Assembly (NCBI GenBank): GCA_020628375.1
Contig: JAHDFD010000001.1
Span: forward strand, 143,332-207,331
Length of the DNA stretch: 64,000 nt
Direction: 5' to 3'
Source of the DNA: Chitinophagales bacterium
Lineage (GTDB): Bacteria > Bacteroidota > Bacteroidia > Chitinophagales > UBA2359
Shown piece by piece: positions 53,248 through 62,007 of this stretch (the stretch's first letter is position 1; each line of letters starts with the position of its first letter). The translations under genes and the position numbers were made by a program. A model generated the notes under the pieces. That model did not search any database, was not told where the DNA came from, and saw only the letters and a program-made list of their open reading frames with translations.

Positions 53248-54225
53248 TTATTTTAATTTTCTTTTCAGAATAAATTTTTGCTTCACTTGTGAAATGTAAA
53301 GATCATTCTTATAAATAAGGGCAGTTGAAGACCCACTGATACTTTTCTGGCTTTTATCATAAAGTGTGTGCGGTGCTTCTTTTCCTTCAATATCGAAGCT
53401 TGTAACCTGACTTGGTGATCGCATATTGAACAACATATAGAATAAGAATCTAGCCGGTTTTGGATGGCTGGCTACAATCAACTTATTATTGTATAAGCTT
53501 ATATTATCTCCACTTTTTACTTTTCCAAAAATTTCTGGTGTTTTGGGCGTTATGGCGTTTACTAAAGGTGCTTTATATAAATTCCCTAAAGCAGTATCGG
53601 TGTAATACAAGTCATTTTCTACAACAATAACACCATTTGGAAAAGGTAATTTATCGATTAGAACACCCGATTCTCTTGTTTTGGTATTGATATAACCGAT
53701 GTTACCATTTTTCTTTTTCAATATAAAATTAGTCATGCTTTTAGGATAATTACTGTAATACAACATTCCCTCATCAGTTACATATAAATCATTAGGATGG
53801 ATTATTTCAGGAATTTCTTCCTGATTGAATTCATCGACTTTTACTAATCGGCTTTTTTGTATTTTAAATACAAGTATTTTTTCGTTTTCACCTTTATTTT
53901 CGTGAGAAATGACATATAACATTGCCTTACCATTTACTTCAGCTATAGCAATACCGTGTGGGCGTATATTGGCAGCTATATCTTTCTTCATCTTAAATGT
54001 AGTTGCTTCTGTTGCTTCTTCGTGTGGATAATAGAACTGTATCGTTCCATCAACATGATATTGCCCTTTATACTTTGCACAAGAAATAATTATTCTATCA
54101 TTCTTCCCAGAAATATTATCCAGCACTATATCTTCCGGACCAAATACTGTTTTAATCTTCGTTTCAGGTTGAGCATAAACAGCAATGGTGATAAAAGTCA
54201 AAAAGCAATATAAAATGAATCTCAT
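53248..54225 (-). CDS. SMP-30/arylesterase-like beta-propeller protein
   Basis: 325 residues with a signal peptide (FILYCFLTFITIAVYAQ). Propeller strands and paraoxonase-like loops are visible: GPEDIVLDNISG, IRPHGIAIAEV, IHPNDLYVTDEGMLYYSNY, PFPNGVIVVENDLYYTDT, and a final GSSTALIYKNDLYISQ. The N and E/D residues that bind calcium in paraoxonase and SMP-30 appear at the expected places. It is probably a periplasmic lactonase or esterase; the substrate is unknown. Confidence 0.75.
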   Translation of the reverse strand: MRFILYCFLTFITIAVYAQPETKIKTVFGPEDIVLDNISGKNDRIIISCAKYKGQYHVDGTIQFYYPHEEATEATTFKMKKDIAANIRPHGIAIAEVNGKAMLYVISHENKGENEKILVFKIQKSRLVKVDEFNQEEIPEIIHPNDLYVTDEGMLYYSNYPKSMTNFILKKKNGNIGYINTKTRESGVLIDKLPFPNGVIVVENDLYYTDTALGNLYKAPLVNAITPKTPEIFGKVKSGDNISLYNNKLIVASHPKPARFLFYMLFNMRSPSQVTSFDIEGKEAPHTLYDKSQKSISGSSTALIYKNDLYISQVKQKFILKRKLK

Positions 54226-54243
54226 ATTGCAATATTAATAAAA

Positions 54244-54277
54244 ACTATCGATAACGCCTTGTCAGCGATAGTTTTTT
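54244..54277. terminator. Terminator-like hairpin
   Basis: ACTATCG / CGATAGT arms with T runs on both sides, 19 bases upstream of the propeller gene and downstream of the VIT-vWA gene on the minus strand. It probably ends the latter. Confidence 0.65.
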
Positions 54278-54368
54278 GGAATTTCAAATTGTATAATGAA
54301 CAAACGTAACAATGCTACGTCTTTTTCCACATCACTATACATCTGGCATTTAAAAACTGTTTATTTGG

Positions 54369-54417
54369 TATAATTTGAGTAGAGACGAGGCAATGCCTCG
54401 TCTCTACTCAAATTATA
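54369..54417. repeat. Perfect 49-nt palindrome with GTAGAGACGAGGC core
   Basis: Twenty-four-base arms (starting TATAATTTGAGTAGAGACGA) around one central A. The GTAGAGACG...CGTCTCTAC core resembles dispersed palindromic repeats of other bacteria. It lies 45 bases past the VIT-vWA stop. Confidence 0.8.
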
Positions 54418-54462
54418 TTTAATGTTTCGTGGTCTGGTCTCTATCAAAAATCGTTTTAAACT

Positions 54463-56826
54463 TTATTGATTTATATAGAATTTAATAGGTAGGTTATATT
54501 GTACTTTTACCAGAACACCTCTTTGCTTACCCGGCTTCCAGTCAGGCATAGATTCGATAATTCTGATTGCCTCTTTATCAAGTAATTCGTGAACACCACG
54601 CAGCACCTTTATATTCTTTATTTTTCCATTTTCATGAACTTCAAAGGAAACAATGACCATTCCTTCAACCATTTCAGCTTTCAAAGATTCAGGGTATTTC
54701 AGATTATCGTAAATGAACTTTAACATTGCTTCTTCCCCTCCCGGAAATTCCGGCATTTGCTCCACTACCACAAATATTTCATCAGAAGAGAAGTCAGTAT
54801 CAACAACTTCTTCTATACTTTCATCGGCACTGCTTCGGTTACTTTTTCTTTTACTTGTACTTGATATCGACATCATTGGTGATGCAGAAATATTTAGTAC
54901 TCCTGTTGTTTTGGCAGCATACCCACTCCCACCAACTGCCGAATTTGACACACCATCTGGTAAGGGCAATGGTTGTTTTACCGATTCTGAATCTCCTTCT
55001 GCATTTACTACTTCACTATCTATTGCTACAAAGGAAGTATAATTCGTTAATAGATTATAATTCAATCCTAGTTGCGTTACTTCATTCGCTTTTTCTTCAT
55101 CTTCTCCCAAGTAATTATAATCACTCAGGCTTTTGATCTTGTGTCGTGCCCACAAATTACGGAGCGCTTTGTTTTTATCCGATTTTTCGGCAGTTACCAT
55201 ACTTAATCGCGAAAGGTATTTTCGTCCCATTCCATCCAAACCCTGTACTTTAACCAAACCAAATTTGCCAGCTTCTTTGTATTTACCAAATACAACTATC
55301 GGTCGTTCTGCCATCAAATCAGGAACACGAATCGGTTCAACATCATAAACATCCATATCTTCAAAGCTTAATTCAATATTCGTTAATACAGGTGTTTGTA
55401 TGTACTTTCGCAATCTATCGGCAACCTCATCGGCATTTTTCTGCTCATAAACAATAAAAGGCTCTCCCATTCCGGCTCTTGCCATTCCTTCTACCAATTG
55501 TCGATTCACACTTTTGCCTATTCCGAAGCTAAAGAAATTAGCTTCTCCTAAATTCTCCCTTATCAGATCGAAAGCTTCATGTTCAACTGAAACATAACCA
55601 TCTGTTGCAATAATAAATGAACGCGAATACCCTTCATCTTTAGGAACAGCTAAGGCTGTTTGTAACGCCGAAAGTAAATTGGTACCACCACTACCTTGCT
55701 TAAATCCAACTTCATTAACTGCTTTTTCGATATTTGCAGGAGTTGCCGGAATCGAGCGTTCAGAAAGAAAAGAACTTCCAGAAGCAAAAAACAGTACATT
55801 GAACTTCTCATAAGGTTGTAGGTTTCCGATAAGATTACGCAATAATTGCTTCGATACATCTAAAGGATAGCCACGCATTGAACCCGAAACATCAACAATA
55901 AATATGTATTCTCTGGGTACAATTTGTGTTTGTTCTACCCTTGCAGGTGGCTCCATCATCATCAGAAAGAAATTCTCATCTTCACCTTCATACAGCAATA
56001 GCCCGTCTTGAATTTGCTCTCCTTCCAAAGCATATTGCAATATAAAATCGCGGTTTCCTCCATCACTTTCAGAATCATCGAGTTCTATTATTGCTTCCTG
56101 ATCGCCATTGAAATTTACATTAATCTTATGATCCTGAGCTTTTACGCTGTTAATTGGAATAGCTGTTCTTAATCCGATACTCAAATCGAAAGTATAAGGT
56201 GCTTTTTTGCCTTCTTTTAAATAAGGATTACTTACCCATTGATCGTTATTATCTGCGTTCGCTTTCGGGTCAGATGCATAACGCGGACCTACAACCGTAG
56301 GATAGACAAACTCATAAACCCCTTCGTTTGGCACTAGTAATTCGGCATACGACATTTGAACTTTTATGGTATCTCCGGGCATAATATTCGCCACATTCAT
56401 TTGAAATACATTTGGTCTTTGTTGCTCTAATAAGCTGGCTCTCTTACCTTCTTCTTTCGCTTGTTCATAGTCTGCTCTAGCTTTGGCCTTTTCCTCAATT
56501 TTCGCATCGATGGTTCGATTGCCAATAGTCATTTTCATGGCATATACCGCCGCATTTGTCGATGCAGGGAACAAGTATGTGGCTTCAATAGGCGTATCTC
56601 CATTATTTTTATATACTTGAGCAACCAATACATCTGCCATTACCCCGGAAATATTTACCTCTGCTTCGGTATGTAATAAGGGAAGTTGTTCTGTTTTGCC
56701 ATCTCCTTCAATAAAAAAGTAAGGCGACTCTGATTTTGTTCTTGGTGGTTCAATATTTTCTCCCCATTGAGCATAGCTTGGTAGTGAAAAATATAAGAGT
56801 ATGAGTAAAGAAAGTATAATTCGCAT
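54463..56826 (-). CDS. VIT-vWA protein with a fused TonB C-terminal domain
   Basis: 787 residues. Signal peptide (LSLLILLYFSLPSYAQ); VIT domain about 45-175 (EAEVNISGVMADVLVAQVYKNNGDTPIEATYLFPA); vWA domain about 305-480 with MIDAS motif DVSGS at 312-316; Ser/Thr-rich linker about 625-685; then a TonB C-terminal domain about 690-787 (VEQMPEFPGGEEAMLKFI, YPESLKAEMVEGMVIVSFEV, MPDWKPGKQRGVLVKVQYNLPIKFYI). The first parts bind proteins or sense force. TonB C-terminal domains contact TonB boxes of outer-membrane receptors. No second membrane helix is visible, so how it is held is open. Confidence 0.9.
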   Translation of the reverse strand: MRIILSLLILLYFSLPSYAQWGENIEPPRTKSESPYFFIEGDGKTEQLPLLHTEAEVNISGVMADVLVAQVYKNNGDTPIEATYLFPASTNAAVYAMKMTIGNRTIDAKIEEKAKARADYEQAKEEGKRASLLEQQRPNVFQMNVANIMPGDTIKVQMSYAELLVPNEGVYEFVYPTVVGPRYASDPKANADNNDQWVSNPYLKEGKKAPYTFDLSIGLRTAIPINSVKAQDHKINVNFNGDQEAIIELDDSESDGGNRDFILQYALEGEQIQDGLLLYEGEDENFFLMMMEPPARVEQTQIVPREYIFIVDVSGSMRGYPLDVSKQLLRNLIGNLQPYEKFNVLFFASGSSFLSERSIPATPANIEKAVNEVGFKQGSGGTNLLSALQTALAVPKDEGYSRSFIIATDGYVSVEHEAFDLIRENLGEANFFSFGIGKSVNRQLVEGMARAGMGEPFIVYEQKNADEVADRLRKYIQTPVLTNIELSFEDMDVYDVEPIRVPDLMAERPIVVFGKYKEAGKFGLVKVQGLDGMGRKYLSRLSMVTAEKSDKNKALRNLWARHKIKSLSDYNYLGEDEEKANEVTQLGLNYNLLTNYTSFVAIDSEVVNAEGDSESVKQPLPLPDGVSNSAVGGSGYAAKTTGVLNISASPMMSISSTSKRKSNRSSADESIEEVVDTDFSSDEIFVVVEQMPEFPGGEEAMLKFIYDNLKYPESLKAEMVEGMVIVSFEVHENGKIKNIKVLRGVHELLDKEAIRIIESMPDWKPGKQRGVLVKVQYNLPIKFYINQ

Positions 56827-57181
56827 AAGGCTATGGTTTTGTTAAAAGTGTATCCCATCTATGACTACTGACATTAGTAAAAGTTTAATGTAATAGCCTG
56901 ATAGACAATTGTTAATTCATTCTTTTTGTTTTAACGCTACAAATTGTTAAAATATGCGATTCTACAGAACAAAAACACCTGTTAAATCCTTAATATTTCC
57001 AATCCTTTTAAGTAGTAGCTTCTTTTTTAGAAATGCTTTTTAAATATTAAAACCAGTGATGTCATTTTTGCTTATTTTTGCACAAATTTGAAAACCCTCA
57101 AGACAAAGAAAATAGGATATTTCCTTGACTTTATAACTTCAAATAGAATAAAATTTTAACTAAACATATTACATAAAACCA
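56827..57181. other. Control region between the VIT-vWA gene and gltA
   Basis: 355 bases without an ORF of note. AT-rich; small inverted arms AGGCTAT / ATAGCCT lie near the left end. The only clear signal is the -7 box listed at 57073. Confidence 0.4.
57073..57080 (+). promoter_or_regulatory. -7 box (TATTTTTG) of gltA
   Basis: Exact TAnnTTTG match, giving a leader of about 95 bases. The -33 region is poor. Confidence 0.45.
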
Positions 57182-58471
57182 ATGTCAGAAACGGTTAATA
57201 TTAAATACGGCGACACCTCACTAGACTTACCCGTAATTACTGGAACGGAAAACGAAAAGGCAATTGACATTTCAAAATTGCGTGCTTCAACTAATGGTTT
57301 AGTAACCATTGATGTAGGCTACAAAAATACAGGATCTACGACCAGTGCAATTACTTTTTTAGATGGTGAAAAAGGAATACTTCGATATAGAGGCTATCCG
57401 ATCGAACAATTAGCAAAAGATGCTGATTTTCTTGAAGTAGCTTATTTGTTGATAAATGGCGAATTGCCTTCACAGAATGATTTTGATACATTCAAAAGTG
57501 ATATTTCATTACACACTTTGGTACATGAAGATCTGAAACATTTCTTTACGGCTTATCCTTTGAATGCGCACCCGATGGGCATGTTGTGTTCTTTGATCTG
57601 TTCACTTTCTGCTTACTATCCAGATTCGTTAGACCCTAATAGATCAGATGCAGAAAAAAATCTAACAGTTGTGCGTTTATTGGCAAAGATGCCTACTTTA
57701 ATTTCTTGGATCCAGAAGAAATCAACTGGGCATCCGATTGTATATCCTGATAATAAATTAGGTTATGTTGCTAATTTCCTTCGTATGTTCTTCGGACAGC
57801 GTACCGATGAGTATTTCACCGATGATGTATTGGTTGATGCAATGGACACATTATTGATATTACACGGAGACCACGAACAAAATTGTTCGACTTCTACTGT
57901 TAGAATAGTTGGTTCTGCACATGCTCCTTTATACGCTTCAATTGCAGCTGGTATTTCTGCACTTTGGGGTCCTCGTCATGGAGGTGCTAACCAGGCGGTT
58001 ATCGAAATGCTTCAGGCAATTCACAACGATGGTGGGAACATTGATAAATTCATTGATCGTGCTAAAGACAAGAGTGATCCTTTCCGCTTAATGGGATTCG
58101 GACACCGTGTTTATAAAAACTTCGATCCTCGTGCTAAGATCATTAAGGTAAAAGCCGATGAGGTTCTTGATAAATTAGGTATTGATGATCCATTATTGGA
58201 AATTGCTAAGAAATTAGAAGAGATTGCACTTAAAGATGAATACTTTGTGAAGCGTAATCTTTATCCGAATGTAGATTTCTATTCTGGTATCATTTACAAA
58301 GCAATGGGCTTCCCAACTGATATGTTTACTGTATTGTTTGCATTAGGTCGTTTACCGGGATGGATAGCTCAGCACCGCGAAATGATGGAAGCAGGTCAGC
58401 CGATTGGTCGTCCTCGTCAAATCTATACTGGTTCGAACGAGCGTGATTATGTTGCGATTAATAAGCGATAA
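57182..58471 (+). CDS. gltA: Citrate synthase
   Basis: 429 residues, type II length. Diagnostic stretches are ITFLDGEKGILRYRGYPIEQLA, LHGDHEQNCSTSTVRIVGSAHA (active-site His), ALWGPRHGGANQAVIEML (His), GFGHRVYKNFDPRAKI (GxxHxxY with the Arg) and LYPNVDFYSGIIYKAMGFP (catalytic Asp). It joins acetyl-CoA and oxaloacetate at the entry to the TCA cycle. Confidence 0.98.
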   Translation: MSETVNIKYGDTSLDLPVITGTENEKAIDISKLRASTNGLVTIDVGYKNTGSTTSAITFLDGEKGILRYRGYPIEQLAKDADFLEVAYLLINGELPSQNDFDTFKSDISLHTLVHEDLKHFFTAYPLNAHPMGMLCSLICSLSAYYPDSLDPNRSDAEKNLTVVRLLAKMPTLISWIQKKSTGHPIVYPDNKLGYVANFLRMFFGQRTDEYFTDDVLVDAMDTLLILHGDHEQNCSTSTVRIVGSAHAPLYASIAAGISALWGPRHGGANQAVIEMLQAIHNDGGNIDKFIDRAKDKSDPFRLMGFGHRVYKNFDPRAKIIKVKADEVLDKLGIDDPLLEIAKKLEEIALKDEYFVKRNLYPNVDFYSGIIYKAMGFPTDMFTVLFALGRLPGWIAQHREMMEAGQPIGRPRQIYTGSNERDYVAINKR

Positions 58472-58482
58472 TATGCCAAACT

Positions 58483-58549
58483 TCGGTGCGCTTCGCTTAC
58501 TCAGTTTGACATGAGAATCGGTGCGCTTCGCTTACTCAATTTGACATGA
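58483..58549. repeat. 32-bp direct repeat, two copies, after gltA
   Basis: TCGGTGCGCTTCGCTTACTC... occurs at 58483-58514 and 58518-58549, with one base difference and three bases between copies. Each copy has an inner GCG..CGC step (GTGCGCTTCGC). Confidence 0.75.
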
Positions 58550-58571
58550 AGTTATTCTTCAAAAAAAATTT

Positions 58572-58607
58572 ACGCTGTCAGGGTTAAAATCCAGACAGCG
58601 TTTTTTT
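58572..58607 (+). terminator. Rho-independent terminator of gltA
   Basis: ACGCTGTC / GACAGCGT arms, 14-base loop and seven T. Confidence 0.85.
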
Positions 58608-58613
58608 ATAAAA

Positions 58614-58648
58614 AAAGACCATTAAGGCTTTTGCTTTAATGGTCTTTT
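58614..58648 (-). terminator. Terminator of the NTF2-like gene
   Basis: AAAGACCATTAA / TTAATGGTCTTT arms, loop of about nine bases. T runs on both strands. Confidence 0.8.
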
Positions 58649-58672
58649 CATTTTATACAATTTGAAAGATAT

Positions 58673-59050
58673 TTAGCAATCTTCTTCACTTTCCATAGGA
58701 TAGAAAAATTGCTCTGATAAGATTTTACCATCTTTTACCTTATAGACACATATTTCATCCATTGGCACTTGCTGACCACTTTCGCGATTTACAGCATCTA
58801 ATTTCATAGTACATGAAAAATGATCTCCTGCAACAATTGGATCGGATACTTCAATGCCTCTTATTTCAAAAGATTGATTAAAATGATCTCCTTTTTGTTT
58901 CAATGCCTCCCAACCCTGAACTTTTTGCATAGGCATACCTTCCATTTCTATGCTCCATGTCTGATCGGTAAATAGTTCCTGATGCACCTGATCGTGTTTT
59001 CCTGCACGGCAAAGTTCTACTAGTCGATTTGCTACTTCCTGAGTATTCAT
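58673..59050 (-). CDS. NTF2/SnoaL-like protein
   Basis: 125 residues. Helical N-terminus NTQEVANRLVELCRAGKHDQVHQELFTDQTWSIEMEG, then the beta sheet GWEALKQKGDHFNQSFEIRGIEVSDPIVAGDHFSCTMKLDAVNRESGQQVPMDEICVYKVKDGKILSEQFFY. This is the small cone fold used by isomerases, polyketide cyclases and ligand-binding proteins. No catalytic residues can be assigned. Stand-alone gene. Confidence 0.75.
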   Translation of the reverse strand: MNTQEVANRLVELCRAGKHDQVHQELFTDQTWSIEMEGMPMQKVQGWEALKQKGDHFNQSFEIRGIEVSDPIVAGDHFSCTMKLDAVNRESGQQVPMDEICVYKVKDGKILSEQFFYPMESEEDC

Positions 59051-59151
59051 AATGTTTTGTTTAGTTCAGTATAAAATTAAACGATACGTCTAAGCTTAAC
59101 CTGAAAAATGAAGCCATTTTTTCAACAAAAAAAATGTAAAATTCAGGACAA

Positions 59152-60429
59152 TTACAATACTTCTAAATAGATCATTTCTATACGGGAAGGAATGGCTTTA
59201 CTCACTTTTAATCTATACTGACCAATAGAAGCCGTTTCGCCAACTTTTGGAATATATTCGAGTGTATGTGCCATTAAACCACCTAAGGTTTCATATTCTT
59301 CGCTCTGTGGTAGTTTAAGCTCATAAGTATCACGCAGATAATCGATTTCGAGTCGTGCAGAAAAAATATATCTTTTTCCTTCTTCTAATACTTCTTCATA
59401 CTCATCCTCGTCTTTGGTATCGAACTCATCTTTGATTTCGCCAAAAATTTCTTCAATCAGATCTTCTAATGTAACCATGCCGGCAGTTCCTCCATATTCA
59501 TCACGAATAATGGCAAGCGATTTCTTATCTTTAATAAAATGTGTGAGAATTTCCCAAGCAGATTTCGATTCAGGATATTCTTCGATAGGATACATGATCA
59601 ATTCACCTCTCAATACATCCTGATGAAAATAGTAGCCTTTGGGATTATCTATATTTTCTTCATAAACGATCAGGCGGGAATGCCCTGAATTAACCATTTT
59701 TTGCCTTACCTCTTCTAATTCAGCATCCATGTTCACATCGAATATCTCATTTCGGGGAATCAAACACTCTCTTGCTTTGGCAGATTCAAATTCTACTACT
59801 TTACCTAGCATATCAGCATCGATATTAACGGTCTCTCCCTTTTCGTCTTCAATTCTAGAAACACTCAAACGATCTTGTATATATGATTTCAGATCAAAGC
59901 GACTCAACAGTGACATATCTGCCTGAGGTTTTTCACCTGTTACAGCTTTGAAGAAAATTTCAGATATCCAAACCGTTAGTTTTGTTGGTAAATACAATAA
60001 CTTATAGATCCACCTGAATGGTCTGGAAAAGAAACGCAGAGGTTTCATAGGATTCAAACGAAAAAGGCTTTTAGGAATGTATTCACCGGCAAACAATATA
60101 ACAATGGTTGAAACAATCGTATTGCTAAGCAATAACCACATTTCAAAACCTTGTTCCGGTAGATAGGGTTGCCAAATAGGATCAAATAATTTGGCAAAGG
60201 CGATTCCAAATAAAACCAGAGATATATTATTTCCTAACAGGGTTACAGATAAAAAATAGCGCGGGTGTTCAAATAAGTAAGCAAAGAATTTTCCGTTCTT
60301 CCAGCTTCTATCTTTTACTGCTAAATCTGTTTCCAATTTGTTTGCAGAAACGAAAGCAATCTCGATTCCTGAAAAAAAAGCAGAAAAAGCTAAAGTTATC
60401 AGCAATATTGTTAACCAAATTACGGTCAT
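59152..60429 (-). CDS. CNNM/CorC-type transporter with CBS domains (GldE-like)
   Basis: 425 residues. DUF21/CNNM membrane part about 1-155 with SGIEIAFVSANK and LLGNNISLVLFGIAFAKLF, then CBS pair (LIPRNEIFDVNMDAELEEVRQKMVNSGHSRLIVYEENIDNPKGYYFHQDVL; LAIIRDEYGGTAGMVTLEDLIEEIFGEI), and a CorC_HlyC C-terminal domain. Such proteins move or sense Mg; in gliding Bacteroidetes the GldE protein has this make-up, but the usual ssb and gldD neighbours are missing here. Confidence 0.88.
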   Translation of the reverse strand: MTVIWLTILLITLAFSAFFSGIEIAFVSANKLETDLAVKDRSWKNGKFFAYLFEHPRYFLSVTLLGNNISLVLFGIAFAKLFDPIWQPYLPEQGFEMWLLLSNTIVSTIVILFAGEYIPKSLFRLNPMKPLRFFSRPFRWIYKLLYLPTKLTVWISEIFFKAVTGEKPQADMSLLSRFDLKSYIQDRLSVSRIEDEKGETVNIDADMLGKVVEFESAKARECLIPRNEIFDVNMDAELEEVRQKMVNSGHSRLIVYEENIDNPKGYYFHQDVLRGELIMYPIEEYPESKSAWEILTHFIKDKKSLAIIRDEYGGTAGMVTLEDLIEEIFGEIKDEFDTKDEDEYEEVLEEGKRYIFSARLEIDYLRDTYELKLPQSEEYETLGGLMAHTLEYIPKVGETASIGQYRLKVSKAIPSRIEMIYLEVL

Positions 60430-60457
60430 TTACAAAACATAATTTTTACACGAAGTT

Positions 60458-60613
60458 AGAGTATGTTTAAGTTTCTATTAACTGAAAACCAATATTTTAA
60501 GAACCTGATGTTGAAAAATAACATTTGTTTTACTCGCTAAACGCACACTATTTTTCTTATTCAGAACCACAATCTATTGATTTTCAATCTACAATAATTT
60601 TTAAACTTACTCT
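60458..60613. repeat. MITE-like element of 156 bp, copy A
   Basis: Terminal inverted repeats AGAGTATGTTTAA / TTAAACTTACTCT (one mismatch) bounded by TTA..TAA. Inner inverted segments (CTGAAAACCAATA ... TTGATTTTCAA) let it fold along most of its length. Copy B at 61581 has the same length. It fills the gap upstream of the FemAB-like gene. No ORF inside. Confidence 0.75.
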
Positions 60614-60659
60614 TAAGCGTTTACTTCATTTCTTATGCCAATGTTTTTAATTTGTAGTC

Positions 60660-61568
60660 TTGATACGTTTATTAAAAAGGAAAGATATAGTAATTAACGA
60701 ATGGGATCGATGTATTGAACATGCCCAACAAGATCTTCCTTATGCTTATTCGTGGGTTTTAGACTTATTACACCCTGATTGGCAGGCATTGGTAATGAAT
60801 GATTATGAAGCGGTGATGCCTTTATTATCTGAGAAAAAATGGATATTCAATTTACTTCGTCAATCACCCTGGTTACAGCAACTAGGTGTTTTTTCAATCG
60901 AACCACTCGATCAGCATAAATTCAATACTTTTTTTGAAGCCATGCCCTCTTATTTCCATAAAGTTTATTTCAGATTAAATTATACTAATACCAGCTTTGA
61001 ACAAGCTACGGCATTTCAAAAAACTCCAAGAACGAATTTAATTCTTCCTTTAGAAAAATCTTATGAACAATTATGGGGCGGTTTTTCTAAAAATACTAAG
61101 CGCAATATTAAAAAAGCTCACAAATTTGAATTGAAGCTCATTAAAGACATCGATGTTGATCTGCTACTTTCTATATATATGAAATTTCAAGCACCCAAAC
61201 AAACATACCACAGTAAGAAAGATTTTCAGCTTTTACCACAATTATTGAGTAAAATAATTAACCATCAGAAAGGATTTATTTGGGGAATAAAGAATAATAA
61301 TGGCTCGCTGATCGCTGCTAATTTTTTCTGGCAATCGAATCGGAGAATAATTAGTATGTTACCGGCCTTACACCCTGAAGGTCGTGATAAAAGTGCTATG
61401 TTCTTAATGATGAATGAATTAATAGAAACATATTCAACAAGCAATCATTTATTGGATTTTGAAGGTTCTAGCATTGAAAGTATTGCCCGCTTCAACCGTG
61501 GATTTGGTGCAGTTGAGCAGAATTTTGTCGAAGTACACCAACATCATTTCCCTTTCAACTTATTTTAA
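60660..61568 (+). CDS. FemAB/GNAT-like acyltransferase
   Basis: 302 residues. Two half-domains with PRTNLILPLEKSYEQLWGGFSKNTKRNIKKAHKF, FIWGIKNNNGSLIAANFFWQSNRR and LLDFEGSSIESIARFNRGFGAVE give the FemAB-type double GNAT pattern. Relatives use acyl-CoA or aminoacyl-tRNA to modify peptidoglycan stems, lipids or sugars; the substrate is not clear. TTG start. It is bracketed by two 156-bp repeat copies, a sign that the segment may have moved as a unit. Confidence 0.75.
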   Translation: MIRLLKRKDIVINEWDRCIEHAQQDLPYAYSWVLDLLHPDWQALVMNDYEAVMPLLSEKKWIFNLLRQSPWLQQLGVFSIEPLDQHKFNTFFEAMPSYFHKVYFRLNYTNTSFEQATAFQKTPRTNLILPLEKSYEQLWGGFSKNTKRNIKKAHKFELKLIKDIDVDLLLSIYMKFQAPKQTYHSKKDFQLLPQLLSKIINHQKGFIWGIKNNNGSLIAANFFWQSNRRIISMLPALHPEGRDKSAMFLMMNELIETYSTSNHLLDFEGSSIESIARFNRGFGAVEQNFVEVHQHHFPFNLF

Positions 61569-61580
61569 AGAACGGCATTA

Positions 61581-61736
61581 AGAGTATGTTTAAATTTCTA
61601 TCAACTGAAAATCAATATTTTGTGAACCTGATGTTGAAAAATCTCATTTATTTAGCTCGTTAAACGCATTTAATTTTTCTTATTCAGAACCTCAAACTAT
61701 TGATTTTCAATTTAAAATAATTTTTAAACATACTCT
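61581..61736. repeat. MITE-like element of 156 bp, copy B
   Basis: Perfect 13-base terminal inverted repeats AGAGTATGTTTAA / TTAAACATACTCT. Same orientation, length and interior plan as copy A with scattered base changes. Begins 13 bases after the FemAB-like stop and ends 15 bases before the -7 box of tatA. Confidence 0.8.
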
Positions 61737-61750
61737 AAGTGATACTAGCT

Positions 61751-61758
61751 TAAATTTG
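61751..61758 (+). promoter_or_regulatory. -7 box (TAAATTTG) of tatA
   Basis: Exact TAnnTTTG match 21 bases before the ATG. Any -33 element would fall inside MITE copy B. Confidence 0.5.
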
Positions 61759-61778
61759 CAGTATCAAAATTTAGTGTC

Positions 61779-61988
61779 ATGGGTTTACCGGGTGGTTTTG
61801 AATGGATAATTATTCTTATTGCGATATTGTTATTGTTTGGTGGTCGTAAAATTCCTGAATTAATGCGTGGTTTAGGTCAAGGCATACGCGAGTTCAATGC
61901 AGCTAAGGCAACTGTTAAGGAAAATATTGAACAAGGTATGAAAGAAGACCCTAAACCAATCGAGCCTCAGGAAGGTTCGGCGAAGTAA
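61779..61988 (+). CDS. tatA: Sec-independent translocase TatA
   Basis: 69 residues. One membrane helix (FEWIIILIAILLLFGGRKIPELMRGLGQGIREF), the FGGRKIPEL hinge and an amphipathic helix, then an acidic/Lys tail. It forms the pore part of the twin-arginine export system. tatC is not in the window. Confidence 0.94.
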   Translation: MGLPGGFEWIIILIAILLLFGGRKIPELMRGLGQGIREFNAAKATVKENIEQGMKEDPKPIEPQEGSAK

Positions 61989-62007
61989 TACAATTTGAAT
62001 TGTATAA

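Noticed and set aside
54726-55136. 136-residue plus-strand ORF
   Set aside because: Leu-rich shadow of the VIT-vWA-TonB gene on the other strand.
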